Positions 27,382-35,776 of a DNA stretch of 64,000 nucleotides are shown piece by piece. The DNA is from Microbacterium sp. AK009 (GTDB lineage: Bacteria > Actinomycetota > Actinomycetes > Actinomycetales > Microbacteriaceae), in the NCBI RefSeq assembly GCF_013410955.1, contig NZ_JACCCG010000006.1, positions 248,001 to 312,000 of the forward strand. Direction: 5' to 3'. The notes beneath the pieces are model-generated. The model had not been told where the DNA came from, did not search any database, and saw nothing but the letters and a program-made list of their open reading frames with translations. A program made the position numbers and the translations under genes. How positions within the stretch are numbered: the stretch's first letter is position 1; each line of letters opens with the position of its first letter.

Positions 27382-27461
27382 AGCCGCTCCACCCCCTTCA
27401 CGGCGAGGCCGACGAGGGCGAACAGGGCGAGGGTCGCCAGCAGATAGATGAGATCGAGCAC
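27378..27461 (-). CDS. 27-residue membrane peptide preceding kdpF
   Basis: GTG at 27461 to TGA at 27378, overlapping kdpF's GTG by 4 bp (GTGA). Product: [20 protein letters not shown] then VKGVERL. It is a single membrane span with a Lys/Glu/Arg C-terminus. It is similar in size and topology to KdpF but ends differently, in KGVERL rather than PEKF. I recall comparable unnamed peptides ahead of kdpF in other actinobacteria, which supports it being a real gene and perhaps an extra Kdp subunit. No Shine-Dalgarno is visible upstream; it may head the transcript. Confidence 0.65.
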   Translation of the reverse strand: MLDLIYLLATLALFALVGLAVKGVERL

Positions 27462-27503
27462 GAGGATCGATGCAACACCCGTGGACGCTGCGGGCGCGGC
27501 ATC

Positions 27504-27553
27504 CTCACGGAATCCCTACGGCCTGCCGGGCCCTCCTCACGGGTTGCTCACGG
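27504..27553. promoter_or_regulatory. Phased CTCACGG repeats upstream of the kdp operon
   Basis: CTCACGG occurs at 27504-27510, 27536-27542 and 27547-27553 (CCGTGAG on the coding strand of kdp). Spacings are 32 and 11 bp, close to three and one helical turns. The block lies 43-92 bp upstream of the first kdp peptide gene, a position suited to binding of KdpE dimers. Function inferred from position only. Confidence 0.45.
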
Positions 27554-27625
27554 GTGGCGTTCGGCCGGAGTCCGCGCGCCCGCAGCGGGCGCGAAGAGGG
27601 GCAGAGCGGATGCCGCGGCGCGGCG

Positions 27626-29725
27626 TCACTCGTCGGGGCGCGCCTCCAGGCTCGAGCGCTCGGCGATCGGGGGCGCCTCGAGGTCGGCCTCGAACGGGCG
27701 GCCCGCGCGGTCCTGGCCGGGAAGGGGGCGCGAGCGGCGCCCGTAGATGAGCTCGGAGGAGTCCAGCAGCCACGGCACGAGGGTGATCGTGACGCCGTGG
27801 ATGAGCATGAGCTGCTGCGCGATGCGGCGCGCGCGGCGGTTGTGGAGGAGCGTCTCCCACCAGTGCCCGACGATGTACTGCGGCAGGTACACCGTGACCA
27901 CGGCCGACCCGTGCTTCTCGCGGTACTGCCGGATGAACTCCGCGACGGGCCCGGCGTAGTAGCGGTAGGGCGACTCGAGGATGACGAGGGGCACCGGCAT
28001 CCGCTGGTCCTGCCATTCCTGCTGCAGGGCTTCGGCGTCGTCGCCGGCGACCGCCACGTGCAAGGCGAGCGTCTTGTCGTGCTTGGCGGCGAGGGCGTAG
28101 TCGACGGCCTTCGCGACGGGCTTCTGAAGCTTGCTGACGAGGATGAGGGCGACGTCGCCCGACGAGCCGTACTGCACCGGCTCGTCGATGCGGATCTCGT
28201 GCTCGACGTCACGGTAGTAGCGGTTCACGCCGATCATGAGAATCGCCAGGACCGGGATCGCGAGGAAGACCAGCCACGCTCCGTAGATGAACTTCGTCGC
28301 GGTGACGATGACGAGCACGGCGACGGTCATCGCGGCGCCGGTGGAGTTGATCGCCAGGCCTGTCAGGGCCGCGCGACGTTCGGCGGCGGCCCGCGGGTCG
28401 CGAGCCGCCTCGATGCGGCTCGTCTGACGGAGCTCGCGTCGCCAGTGCCGCACCATGCCGACCTGACCGAGCGAGAACGACACGAAGACGCCGATGATGT
28501 AGAGCTGGATGAGGGTCGTGAGGTTCGCCTGGTAGACGACGAGCACCACGATGGCGGCGAGGCCGAGGATGATCATGCCGTTGGAGAAGACGAGTCGGTC
28601 GCCGCGGGTGTTCAGCGCCTTCGGTGCGTAGCCGTCGCGGGCGAGCACCGACCCGAGGAGCGGGAAGCCGTTGAACGCCGTGTTGGCGGCGAGCAGCAGC
28701 ACGCAGGCGGTCGCGGCCTGCACGATGAAGAAGGGGATCGAGCCCATCCCGAACGTGGCGGCGGCGATCTGCGCCATGAGGCTCGGCTGGGGGGTGGTCT
28801 CGCAGGCGAAGCCCACGAGGTTGCAGGGGTCTTCGGCGTAGTGCACCTGCGAGATGAGCCCGACCGCGGTGAGCCCGGCGAAGAGCGTGATCGCGACCCC
28901 GCCCATGAGGACGAGGGTCCACTGGGCGTTCTCGACCTTCGGGCGACGGAAGGCCGGCACGCCGTTCGAGACCGCTTCGACACCGGTGAGGGCGGAGCAT
29001 CCGCTCGAGAAGGCCCGCAGGATCAGCAGGATCGTCGCGGCCTGGGTGAGCTCCTCGGCCTGCACGGCGTACTCGGCGCTCGAGGCGATCGGCGGGTCGC
29101 CGAGCGCGGTGCGGATGAGCGCGACGATCACCATCACGGCGACCGAGCCGATGAAGACGTAGGTGGGGATGGCGAAGGCGAAGGAGGCTTCGCGGACCCC
29201 GCGGAGGTTGACGATGACGAGCAGGATGACGAAGCCGACGGCGAACTCGATGCGGAAGGGGGCGAGCTCGGGGATCGCCGAGATGATGTTGTCCACGCCC
29301 GAGGCGATCGACACGGCCACGGTGAGGACGTAGTCGACGAGGAGCGCCGAGGCGACGACGACTCCCGGCACCTCACCGAGGTTCGTGCGCGCCACCTCGT
29401 AGTCGCCGCCGCCCGAGGGGTAGGCCTTGATGAGCTGGCGGTAGCTCAGCACGACCACGATGAGGAGCACGACGACCGCGACCGCCACCCCCGGGCTGAA
29501 GGCGAGGAACGCGGTGCCGCCGATGAGAAGGATCATCAGCAGCTCCTGCGGCGCGTAGGCCACGGAGCTCAGCGCGTCGGAGGCGAAGATCGGCAGCGCG
29601 CGGCGTTTGGGCAGCAGCTGCTCGTCGAGCTTCTCGGAGGTGAGGGGGTCTCCCAGTAGGAGGCGTTTCGCGCGAGGGGATTCCTCCACCGGCTCGCGAC
29701 CATCAGTCGTCACGGCCGATGACAT
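27626..29725 (-). CDS. APC-family permease, KimA/YdaO-like potassium transporter
   Basis: 699 residues. About twelve membrane spans fill residues 45-490, followed by a C-terminal soluble region of about 200 residues. The N-terminal motif PIFASDALSSVAYAPQELLM, then YPSGGGDYEVARTNLGEVPG and FSSGCSALTGVEAVSNGVPA are typical of the KUP-like APC branch to which KimA, a c-di-AMP-controlled K+ importer, belongs. The C-terminal region (YGSSGDVALILVSKLQKPVA) resembles the universal-stress-like regulatory domain of these proteins. It lies 164 bp upstream of the kdp operon in the same direction, which supports a K+ role. Specificity is inferred. Confidence 0.82.
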   Translation of the reverse strand: MSSAVTTDGREPVEESPRAKRLLLGDPLTSEKLDEQLLPKRRALPIFASDALSSVAYAPQELLMILLIGGTAFLAFSPGVAVAVVVLLIVVVLSYRQLIKAYPSGGGDYEVARTNLGEVPGVVVASALLVDYVLTVAVSIASGVDNIISAIPELAPFRIEFAVGFVILLVIVNLRGVREASFAFAIPTYVFIGSVAVMVIVALIRTALGDPPIASSAEYAVQAEELTQAATILLILRAFSSGCSALTGVEAVSNGVPAFRRPKVENAQWTLVLMGGVAITLFAGLTAVGLISQVHYAEDPCNLVGFACETTPQPSLMAQIAAATFGMGSIPFFIVQAATACVLLLAANTAFNGFPLLGSVLARDGYAPKALNTRGDRLVFSNGMIILGLAAIVVLVVYQANLTTLIQLYIIGVFVSFSLGQVGMVRHWRRELRQTSRIEAARDPRAAAERRAALTGLAINSTGAAMTVAVLVIVTATKFIYGAWLVFLAIPVLAILMIGVNRYYRDVEHEIRIDEPVQYGSSGDVALILVSKLQKPVAKAVDYALAAKHDKTLALHVAVAGDDAEALQQEWQDQRMPVPLVILESPYRYYAGPVAEFIRQYREKHGSAVVTVYLPQYIVGHWWETLLHNRRARRIAQQLMLIHGVTITLVPWLLDSSELIYGRRSRPLPGQDRAGRPFEADLEAPPIAERSSLEARPDE

Positions 29726-29788
29726 TACGCCTGTCGGGACTCGCGCGCACTATGGCGCGACGCTGTGCGTCGTTTGGGGCACCGCGTT

Positions 29789-29840
29789 CCGTTCGGGGCG
29801 GGCAAAGAGCGCCCCGAACGAAAGATCGCGCCCCGAACGG
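29789..29840. promoter_or_regulatory. Mutually exclusive hairpins in a divergent gap
   Basis: CCGTTCGGGGCG (29789-29800) can pair with CGCCCCGAACG at 29810-29820 (11 bp, 9-nt loop) or with CGCCCCGAACGG at 29829-29840 (12 bp, 28-nt loop). The layout allows two exclusive structures. It lies between the APC permease start (29725, leftward) and the VanZ gene (29909, rightward). It could be an operator with three half sites or an RNA switch; which is unknown. Confidence 0.5.
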
Positions 29841-29908
29841 GTTCGGAGACGGAGATGGGGTGCGATGGGGAGCCGGGGCGGGCGGCGCGCCGCGCGGCTG
29901 TCAGACTC

Positions 29909-30976
29909 ATGCGCGTGGATCGCATCACACCGGGGATCATCGCCGTGTTCTTCGGCGCGGCCGCGGGCGTCGCCCTCTTCGTGCCGTTCGTCGCGATCTC
30001 GTATCGCCGCCGCGGACAGCTCAGCGCCGGGCGGCTGGTGCTGTGGTCGGCGGCGCTGGTGTACTTCTGGGCCATCTGGGCGTACACCCTCGTGCCACTC
30101 CCCGACGGAACCGCCTATCGCTGCGCCGGGGTGAACCTCGATCCCCTGACGTTCGTCCGCGACATCCGCGGGGCCTTCGACGGGGTCGGGTCGCCGTTGG
30201 CCGATCCCGCACTCCTTCAGCTCGGGCTGAACATCCTGCTGTTCATTCCCCTGGGCTTCTTCCTCCGGGTGCTCGGCGGACGCGGCATCGTCGTTGCGGT
30301 CCTCGTCGGCTTCGGGCTGTCTCTCCTCATCGAGACCACCCAGCTGACCGGAGTGTGGGGCATCTTCCCGTGCGCGTATCGGGTGTTCGACGTGGTCGAC
30401 CTCGCCACGAACACCCTCGGGGCGGGCCTCGGCGCGCTGCTCGCCCTGGCTGTGCCGCGTGCTCTGCGGGGGTCGCCTCCCGCGCCCGGCGCCGACCGCC
30501 CGCGGCCGGTGACCCGCCGTCGGCGCCTGCTGGCGATGGTGTGCGACCTGCTCGCCTACGGGTTTCTCGGCGCGACGGTATCGGTGGCGACGCAGCTGTG
30601 GCTGCAGTTCGTGATCGGCGATACCGACGCCGTGGTGGACGGTGCGATCGCCTCCGTGGCGGGGAACGTCGTCGCCGTCGGCACCGTCCTCACGGTGATC
30701 CTCGCGACCGGACGTTCCCTCGGCGATCTCGCCGTCCAGCTGAGATATGCGGGAAACGTATTGCCGAGGTGGCTGGCGCGATCGCTGCGGGCCGCCGGGG
30801 GCATCGGCGGCTTCGCCGTCGTCGACGCCCTCACGCGGGACAACGGGGCGTGGTCGTCGCTCTTCGCCGTCGTCGCGCTCGTCCTCGCCCTGGCGACGAA
30901 GGACGGGCGCGGCTTGCCCGGACTGATCTCGCAGCAGACGCTCACCGACGCGCGAGGAACTCCCGTGCCGCGGTGA
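29909..30976 (+). CDS. VanZ-family membrane protein with C-terminal RDD-like domain
   Basis: 355 residues from ATG at 29909. The N-terminal 190 residues are VanZ-like: YFWAIWAYTLVPLPDGTAYR, NILLFIPLGFFLRVLGGRGI, SLLIETTQLTGVWGIFPCAY and VVDLATNTLGAGLG. A proline-rich linker leads to a second membrane module (RRRRLLAMVCDLLAYGFLGA, then LGDLAVQLRYAGN) that resembles an RDD domain. VanZ proteins give low-level teicoplanin resistance in some hosts, but most members have no known role. The 3' end overlaps the convergent M20 gene by 35 bp. Confidence 0.82.
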   Translation: MRVDRITPGIIAVFFGAAAGVALFVPFVAISYRRRGQLSAGRLVLWSAALVYFWAIWAYTLVPLPDGTAYRCAGVNLDPLTFVRDIRGAFDGVGSPLADPALLQLGLNILLFIPLGFFLRVLGGRGIVVAVLVGFGLSLLIETTQLTGVWGIFPCAYRVFDVVDLATNTLGAGLGALLALAVPRALRGSPPAPGADRPRPVTRRRRLLAMVCDLLAYGFLGATVSVATQLWLQFVIGDTDAVVDGAIASVAGNVVAVGTVLTVILATGRSLGDLAVQLRYAGNVLPRWLARSLRAAGGIGGFAVVDALTRDNGAWSSLFAVVALVLALATKDGRGLPGLISQQTLTDARGTPVPR

Positions 30977-32183
30977 CGAGGTTCGCCACGCCGTTGTCGA
31001 GGGTCGGCTGGAGGAGCGGAGCGAAGAACGGCGAGTGGTTGGTGGGGATGTCGCGTTCGATGCTCCCGGATGCCGCGGCGTCGGCGTACACCTGAGGGTC
31101 GACGCCTCCCCAGAACCAGAACACCAGGGGTACTCCTGCTTCGCGGGCGAACCAGGAGACATCCTCACTGCCGGTGAACATGCCGGGGTCGACGACCTTG
31201 TCGTCACCGAAGGCGCGGGTGAACGCCGCGCTCAGGCGCGCCGTCGCCTCGTCGTCGTTGATCGTCGGCGGGAGGCTGTGGTCGACGCGGATGACGGGTT
31301 CCTCCTCGGCGCCGGAGGCTGCGGCTTCGGCCCGGACGATGCGCTCCACCTTCTCCAGCACGCGGGCGCGAGCCTCGTCGTCGGTGTAGCGGAGGCTGAG
31401 CTCGAGCACGGCCTCGGCGGGGATGATGTTGTTCTTCAGGCCCGCGTGGATCGACCCGACCGTGACCACGGCGACATGGCGCGGGTCGGTCTCGCGAGAA
31501 ACGATCGTCTGCAGCCGCATCACCGTGGCGGCGGCCATCACGACGGGGTCGATCGTCGCCTGCGGGCGGGATCCGTGTCCGCCGCGACCGAGAAGGGTCA
31601 CCCGCAGGCCGTCCGACGCCGCCATCTGGGTGCCCGGCCGCACGCCGATCGTGCCCGTGGGGAGCACGGTGACGTGCTGGCCGAGCACGATGTCGGGCCG
31701 GGGAAAGCGGTCGAACACGCCGTCGGCGATCATCGCCTGCGACCCCGCGCCGTACTCCTCGGCGGGTTGGAAGACCGCCACCACGGTGCCCCGCCACTCG
31801 TCGGTGGTCGCGACGAGGCGCTCGAGGGCGCCGAGGAGCGCGGTGACGTGCATGTCATGGCCGCACGCGTGCATGACGGGCACGTCGAGACCCTGCGGAT
31901 CCACGCCGCGGGCGGTGCTGGCGTAGGCGAGACCGGTGCGCTCCTCGACGGGGAGGCCGTCCATGTCGGCGCGCAGCCACACGACGGGCCCGCGCTCGCC
32001 GTCGTCGGCGTTGTCGTCATTGCGGATGACGGCGGCGAGGCCGGTGCGCCCGATGCCCTCTTCGAACTCGATGCCCAGCTCCGTCAGACGCTGCGCGATG
32101 ATTCCGGCGGTGCGGGTCTCTTGAAACGACAGCTCGGGATGACGGTGGAGGTCGGTGTAGATCGCATCGAGGTCGAGGGCCAT
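30942..32183 (-). CDS. M20-family amidohydrolase (hippurate/IAA-amino acid hydrolase type)
   Basis: 413 residues. The di-zinc M20D catalytic residues are present: RADMDGLPVEERTGLAYAST, HACGHDMHVTALLGA, VAVFQPAEEYGAGSQAMI and LGQHVTVLPTG. A dimerisation insert with GGHGSRPQATIDPVVMAA follows. Members remove the acyl or aryl group from N-acyl amino acids; the natural substrate is not evident here. It is not next to the other M20 gene (allantoate amidohydrolase, 46408) and belongs to a different subfamily. Overlaps the VanZ gene end by 35 bp. Confidence 0.9.
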   Translation of the reverse strand: MALDLDAIYTDLHRHPELSFQETRTAGIIAQRLTELGIEFEEGIGRTGLAAVIRNDDNADDGERGPVVWLRADMDGLPVEERTGLAYASTARGVDPQGLDVPVMHACGHDMHVTALLGALERLVATTDEWRGTVVAVFQPAEEYGAGSQAMIADGVFDRFPRPDIVLGQHVTVLPTGTIGVRPGTQMAASDGLRVTLLGRGGHGSRPQATIDPVVMAAATVMRLQTIVSRETDPRHVAVVTVGSIHAGLKNNIIPAEAVLELSLRYTDDEARARVLEKVERIVRAEAAASGAEEEPVIRVDHSLPPTINDDEATARLSAAFTRAFGDDKVVDPGMFTGSEDVSWFAREAGVPLVFWFWGGVDPQVYADAAASGSIERDIPTNHSPFFAPLLQPTLDNGVANLVTAAREFLARR

Positions 32184-32265
32184 ACCGCCGAGCCTAACCT
32201 GCGGAAAGCGGGTGGCTCCGGGCCGGCCGGCCGGGTCGGCGGCGGGCCGCGCCCTGCCGTGCGCG

Positions 32266-32338
32266 GAATCAGGAGATGAGCGCGGGATCAGGAGGATGTC
32301 GCCTGGATCGTCCTGATTCGCCGCACATCTCCTGGTCC
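32266..32338. repeat. 73-bp nested palindromic element, copy 2
   Basis: Aligns without gaps to the element at 16490-16562. Outer arms are GAATCAGGAGATG (32266-32278) and CATCTCCTGGTCC (32326-32338). Relative to copy 1 the G:C pair in GGAGGTG/CACCTCC is changed to A:T in both arms (GGAGATG/CATCTCC), a compensatory change. The inner arms GATCAGGAGGAT and ATCGTCCTGATT are kept. It lies between the M20 gene start (32183) and the lacI-type gene end (32414), in same-direction genes. Confidence 0.85.
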
Positions 32339-32413
32339 CGGGCCGGCGTCGAGGTCAGCCCCGGCAGGGCTGAGCGCGACGGCGCCTTGCCGCCAGGGCT
32401 GAGCGCGGGCGAG

Positions 32414-33430
32414 TCAGCCCGCCGCGCGCGCGGTGGAACCGCGCACGATCAGCTCGTACGGCAGGCGCCGCGACGGGCGCTCCTCGATGGGGGCGACCGC
32501 ATCGATCTCGGCGAGGATCGCGTCCGCGGCCCGCTCACCCTGACCGAGGGGGAACTGGTCGACAGTGGAGAGCCGGAAGAACTCGCCGAGCTCGTGCCCG
32601 TCGATCCCGATGATCGACAGGTCTTCCGGTACGCGGTAACCGAGCTCGCGTGCGGCCAGCAGCGCGCCGATCGCCATCTCGTCGGAGGCGGCGAAGATCG
32701 CCGTCGGACGCTCGCCGGGGCGCCCGAGCAGCTGCTTGGCGGCGCGGAAGCCGCCCTCGATCGTGAAGTCGGCGGGCTCGTAGAGCGCGGGCCGCGCGGG
32801 GAACCCGGCGTCGGCCAGCGCCTGCTCGAACCCCTGCCGCCGCTGTGTCGGCACGTGGAAATCGACGTCGAACTCGGGGCTCGCGCCGATGTGGGCGATG
32901 TCGCGGTGGCCGAGCGCGAGAAGGTGCTCGGTCGCGAGCCGGGCCACGGCGACGTCATCCATCGTCAGGGTGTCCAACCTGGGGCTGGGCCCACCGATCG
33001 CGATGACGGGCAGGTCGAGCTGGCGCAGCCGCTCGAGCTCGTCCTCGCCGAGCTCGAGCGAGATCGCGATCACCCCGTCCACCCGCTGGCGGCGCAGGAA
33101 CGTCTCGAAGATGGCGTGCCGCTCGGCGGCGTCGTTCGTGAGGCTGTACAGCGTGATGTCGTACCCGCGGCGCATGAGCGAGGTCGAGATGCCGCTCAGC
33201 ACGGTGCTGAAGAACCAGCGGTCGAGGAACGGCACGAGCACGCCGATGTTGCGGCGTCGGCCCGAGGCGAGGCTCGATGCCGACGCCGACACCACGTAGC
33301 CGAGGCTCTTCGCGGCATCCTCGACCCTCATCTTGGCCGTCGCCGAGACATGGCCGCGGCCGCTCAGCGCGCGGGAGACCGTGGCGGTGGACACGCCGGC
33401 GAGGCGTGCCACCTCATCGATGCTGACCAC
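32414..33430 (-). CDS. LacI-family transcriptional regulator of alpha-glucoside use
   Basis: 338 residues from GTG at 33430, with GAGGG about 6 nt upstream; a longer frame into the glucosidase gene is rejected. The N-terminal LacI helix-turn-helix is complete: SIDEVARLAGVSTATVSRAL then SGRGHVSATAKMRVEDAAKS, with the hinge helix near residue 50. The periplasmic-binding-protein-like sugar domain follows (IGVLVPFLDRWFFSTVLSGI, AIFAASDEMAIGALLAAREL). It lies 38 bp downstream of the alpha-glucosidase gene and presumably binds the palindrome at 35165-35178 to repress both. Confidence 0.92.
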   Translation of the reverse strand: MVSIDEVARLAGVSTATVSRALSGRGHVSATAKMRVEDAAKSLGYVVSASASSLASGRRRNIGVLVPFLDRWFFSTVLSGISTSLMRRGYDITLYSLTNDAAERHAIFETFLRRQRVDGVIAISLELGEDELERLRQLDLPVIAIGGPSPRLDTLTMDDVAVARLATEHLLALGHRDIAHIGASPEFDVDFHVPTQRRQGFEQALADAGFPARPALYEPADFTIEGGFRAAKQLLGRPGERPTAIFAASDEMAIGALLAARELGYRVPEDLSIIGIDGHELGEFFRLSTVDQFPLGQGERAADAILAEIDAVAPIEERPSRRLPYELIVRGSTARAAG

Positions 33431-33468
33431 GTCGTCCCTCGGTTCCCGCGCGCTCGAGCCGCCGCGTC

Positions 33469-35151
33469 TCAGTCCTCGGTGAGCCAGACGGCGGTGTCGA
33501 CCGGCAGGGTGCGGCCGTCGACCGGCCCGCTGGCCACGAGCACATCGCCGACGGGCAGATCCACCGGAGCCGTGCCGAGGTTGGCGATCACCCGCACCGA
33601 GCCGTTGCGGAAGGCCACCACGTCGTCGCCGAATCCGTCGAGCCACTCGAGGCTCCCGGCGCCAAGCTGGTGCGTGCGGCGCTCGCTGAGCAGGCTCCGG
33701 TACAGCGACAGCGTCGACGCGCCGTCGGCACGCTGGACGTCACGGGCGACACCCGCCCAGTCGGCCGGCTGGGGCAGCCAGGCCTCGCCGTTCGGGCTGA
33801 AGCCGAAGGCGGGGGCGTCGCTCTCCCACGGGAGCGGTACACGGCAGCCGTCGCGGCCGTAGCGCTCGCCGCCCGTGCGGAACCAGGTGGGGTCCTGGCG
33901 GGCGTCATCGGGCAGGTCGACGACCTCGGGAAGGCCGAGCTCCTCACCCTGGAACAGGTACGACGAACCGGGGAGGGCCAGCATGACGGTCGTCGCGGCG
34001 CGGGCACGGCGCAGTCCGACATCCGCAATCGGCTTGCCGGGGGAGTCGGGACCGATCCCGTGTCCCTGCGGGTTCTCGGCCGTCAGCGCGAGGCGCGACG
34101 CGTGACGCACGACGTCGTGGTTGGAGAGCACCCAGGTGCTCGGCGCGCCGACCCCCGGGAAGGCGCGGAGCGATTCGGCGATGACCCCGCGCAGCTCGGT
34201 CGCGTTCCACGGCGTCGACAGGTAGGGGAAGTTGAAGGCCTGGTGCATCTCGTCCTCGCGGACCCAGAGCGCGGTCTTGTCGGCGGTGGGCAGCCACGCC
34301 TCGGCGGCGAGCACGCGGTCGCCCTCGTACTCGGCGAGAAGGGCGTTCCAGTCGCGGTAGACGTCGTGCACACCTTCCTGGCCCCAGTAGGGCACGTCCA
34401 CCTCGCCGCCGCCCATCGAGTCGGCGGTGGAGGGCGGGGTGTAGTCAGGAAGACCCTCGGCCTTGACCAGTCCGTGCGCGACGTCCACGCGGAACCCGTC
34501 GACACCGCGGTCGAGCCAGAACCGCAGGATGCGGCGGAACTCTTCGCGCACCTCTTCGTTGGTCCAGTCGAAGTCGGGCTGCGAGGTGTCGAACAGGTGC
34601 AGGTACCACTGGCCGGGCGTGCCGTCGGCCTCGGTCACGCGGGTCCAGGCCGGACCGCCGAAGACCGACTCCCAGTTGTTCGGGGGCACGTCCCCGTCGA
34701 TGCCGCGACCCTCGCGGAAGATGTAGCGACCGCGCTCGGGGCTGCCGGGTGCGGCGGCCAGAGCCTGCTGGAACCACTCGTGCTGGTCGGAGGAGTGGTT
34801 GGGAACGAGGTCGACGATGACCCGGATGCCGCGGGCGTGCGCGCCCTCGAGCATGTCGTCGAAGTCGGCGAGCGTGCCGAACAGCGGGTCGACGTCGCAG
34901 TAGTCGGCGACGTCGTAGCCGGCGTCCTTCTGGGGGCTGCGCATGAAGGGGGAGAGCCAGATCGCGTCGACACCGAGCTCGGCGAGGTCGTCGAGGTGGG
35001 CGGTGACGCCGGGGAGGTCGCCGATGCCGTCACCGGAGGTGTCGGCGAAGGAGCGCGGGTAGATCTGGTAGATGACGGCGGTGCGCCACCACTCGGAACC
35101 GGGGGTGGAGGTGCGGTCGGCGGGGGATGTGACCGTTTCGGGCGAAGTCAT
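33469..35151 (-). CDS. GH13 alpha-glucosidase (oligo-1,6-glucosidase type)
   Basis: 560 residues from ATG at 35151. It hydrolyses terminal alpha-glucosidic bonds in maltose/isomaltose-like oligosaccharides. GH13 regions are intact: WWRTAVIYQIYPRSFADTSG, DLVPNHSSDQHEWF (region I), GFRVDVAHG with the nucleophile Asp (II), LAAEAW with the acid/base Glu (III) and LSNHDVVRH (IV). No signal peptide, so it is cytosolic. TATTGT six bases before the ATG and no Shine-Dalgarno suggest a leaderless mRNA whose promoter overlaps a LacI operator. The next gene downstream, 38 bp on, is the LacI regulator. Confidence 0.93.
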   Translation of the reverse strand: MTSPETVTSPADRTSTPGSEWWRTAVIYQIYPRSFADTSGDGIGDLPGVTAHLDDLAELGVDAIWLSPFMRSPQKDAGYDVADYCDVDPLFGTLADFDDMLEGAHARGIRVIVDLVPNHSSDQHEWFQQALAAAPGSPERGRYIFREGRGIDGDVPPNNWESVFGGPAWTRVTEADGTPGQWYLHLFDTSQPDFDWTNEEVREEFRRILRFWLDRGVDGFRVDVAHGLVKAEGLPDYTPPSTADSMGGGEVDVPYWGQEGVHDVYRDWNALLAEYEGDRVLAAEAWLPTADKTALWVREDEMHQAFNFPYLSTPWNATELRGVIAESLRAFPGVGAPSTWVLSNHDVVRHASRLALTAENPQGHGIGPDSPGKPIADVGLRRARAATTVMLALPGSSYLFQGEELGLPEVVDLPDDARQDPTWFRTGGERYGRDGCRVPLPWESDAPAFGFSPNGEAWLPQPADWAGVARDVQRADGASTLSLYRSLLSERRTHQLGAGSLEWLDGFGDDVVAFRNGSVRVIANLGTAPVDLPVGDVLVASGPVDGRTLPVDTAVWLTED

Positions 35152-35164
35152 GCGCTCACAATAC

Positions 35165-35178
35165 TGCAAGCGCTTACA
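35165..35178. promoter_or_regulatory. LacI-type operator upstream of the alpha-glucosidase gene
   Basis: TGCAAGCGCTTACA is a 14-bp palindrome with one mismatch and the GC-centred core (AAGCGCTT) typical of LacI-family sites. It sits directly upstream of the candidate -10 TATTGT, where bound repressor would block polymerase. The divergent apt gene begins at 35219, so the site might also affect it. Confidence 0.75.
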
Positions 35179-35218
35179 TTTTCCTGAGTATGTTGCGGGC
35201 CGCGGCTAGGGTGGCGGG

Positions 35219-35752
35219 GTGAACGCCTCCGGCCCCCTCTCCCGTGCGGAATCGCTGATCACGGTCATCCCCGACTACCCGTCGCCGGGGATTCAGTTCC
35301 GTGACATCACGCCGTTGCTCGCGGACGCTGCCGCGCTCCGCGCGGTGACCGAAGCGCTCATCGCCCCCTTCGCAGGCGCGTTCGACGTGGTCGCCGGCGT
35401 CGAGGCGCGCGGATTCCTCCTCGCCGCCGCCGCCGCGATCGCCGCCGACACCGGCGTGGTCCCGGTGCGAAAGGCGGGGAAGCTCCCGCGTCCTGCGGCC
35501 GCGGTCGGCTACGCACTCGAATACGGCCAGGCCACGATCGAGGTGCACGACGACCTGCCCCGCGGCGCTCGCGTGCTCCTCGTCGACGACGTGCTCGCCA
35601 CCGGCGGCACCCTCGCCGCCGCCCACGAACTGTTCGCCGCGGTCGGCGCACAGGTCACCGGCACCGCGGTGCTTCTCGAGCTCGAGGCGCTCGGCGGCCG
35701 GGAGGTGCTGAGCCGCGTCGAACCCGACATCCACGCTCTCTTCCGGGCCTGA
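35219..35752 (+). CDS. apt: Adenine phosphoribosyltransferase
   Basis: 177 residues from GTG at 35219. It makes AMP from adenine and PRPP in purine salvage. The N-terminal IPDYPSPGIQFRDITPLLAD is the Apt signature, followed by VVAGVEARGFLLAAAAAIAA and the PRPP-binding loop VLLVDDVLATGGTLAAAHEL. Length is normal. TAGGGT (35207-35212) followed by six bases and GTG, with no ribosome binding site, fits a leaderless transcript. Confidence 0.93.
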   Translation: MNASGPLSRAESLITVIPDYPSPGIQFRDITPLLADAAALRAVTEALIAPFAGAFDVVAGVEARGFLLAAAAAIAADTGVVPVRKAGKLPRPAAAVGYALEYGQATIEVHDDLPRGARVLLVDDVLATGGTLAAAHELFAAVGAQVTGTAVLLELEALGGREVLSRVEPDIHALFRA

Positions 35753-35776
35753 CGCGAAGAACCCGCACCCTGGCGC

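Noticed and set aside
30942..32183. M20 hydrolase as part of purine catabolism
   Set aside because: Its motifs fit hippurate/IAA-amino acid hydrolases and it lies 7 kb from the urate cluster; allC is a different M20 gene at 46408.
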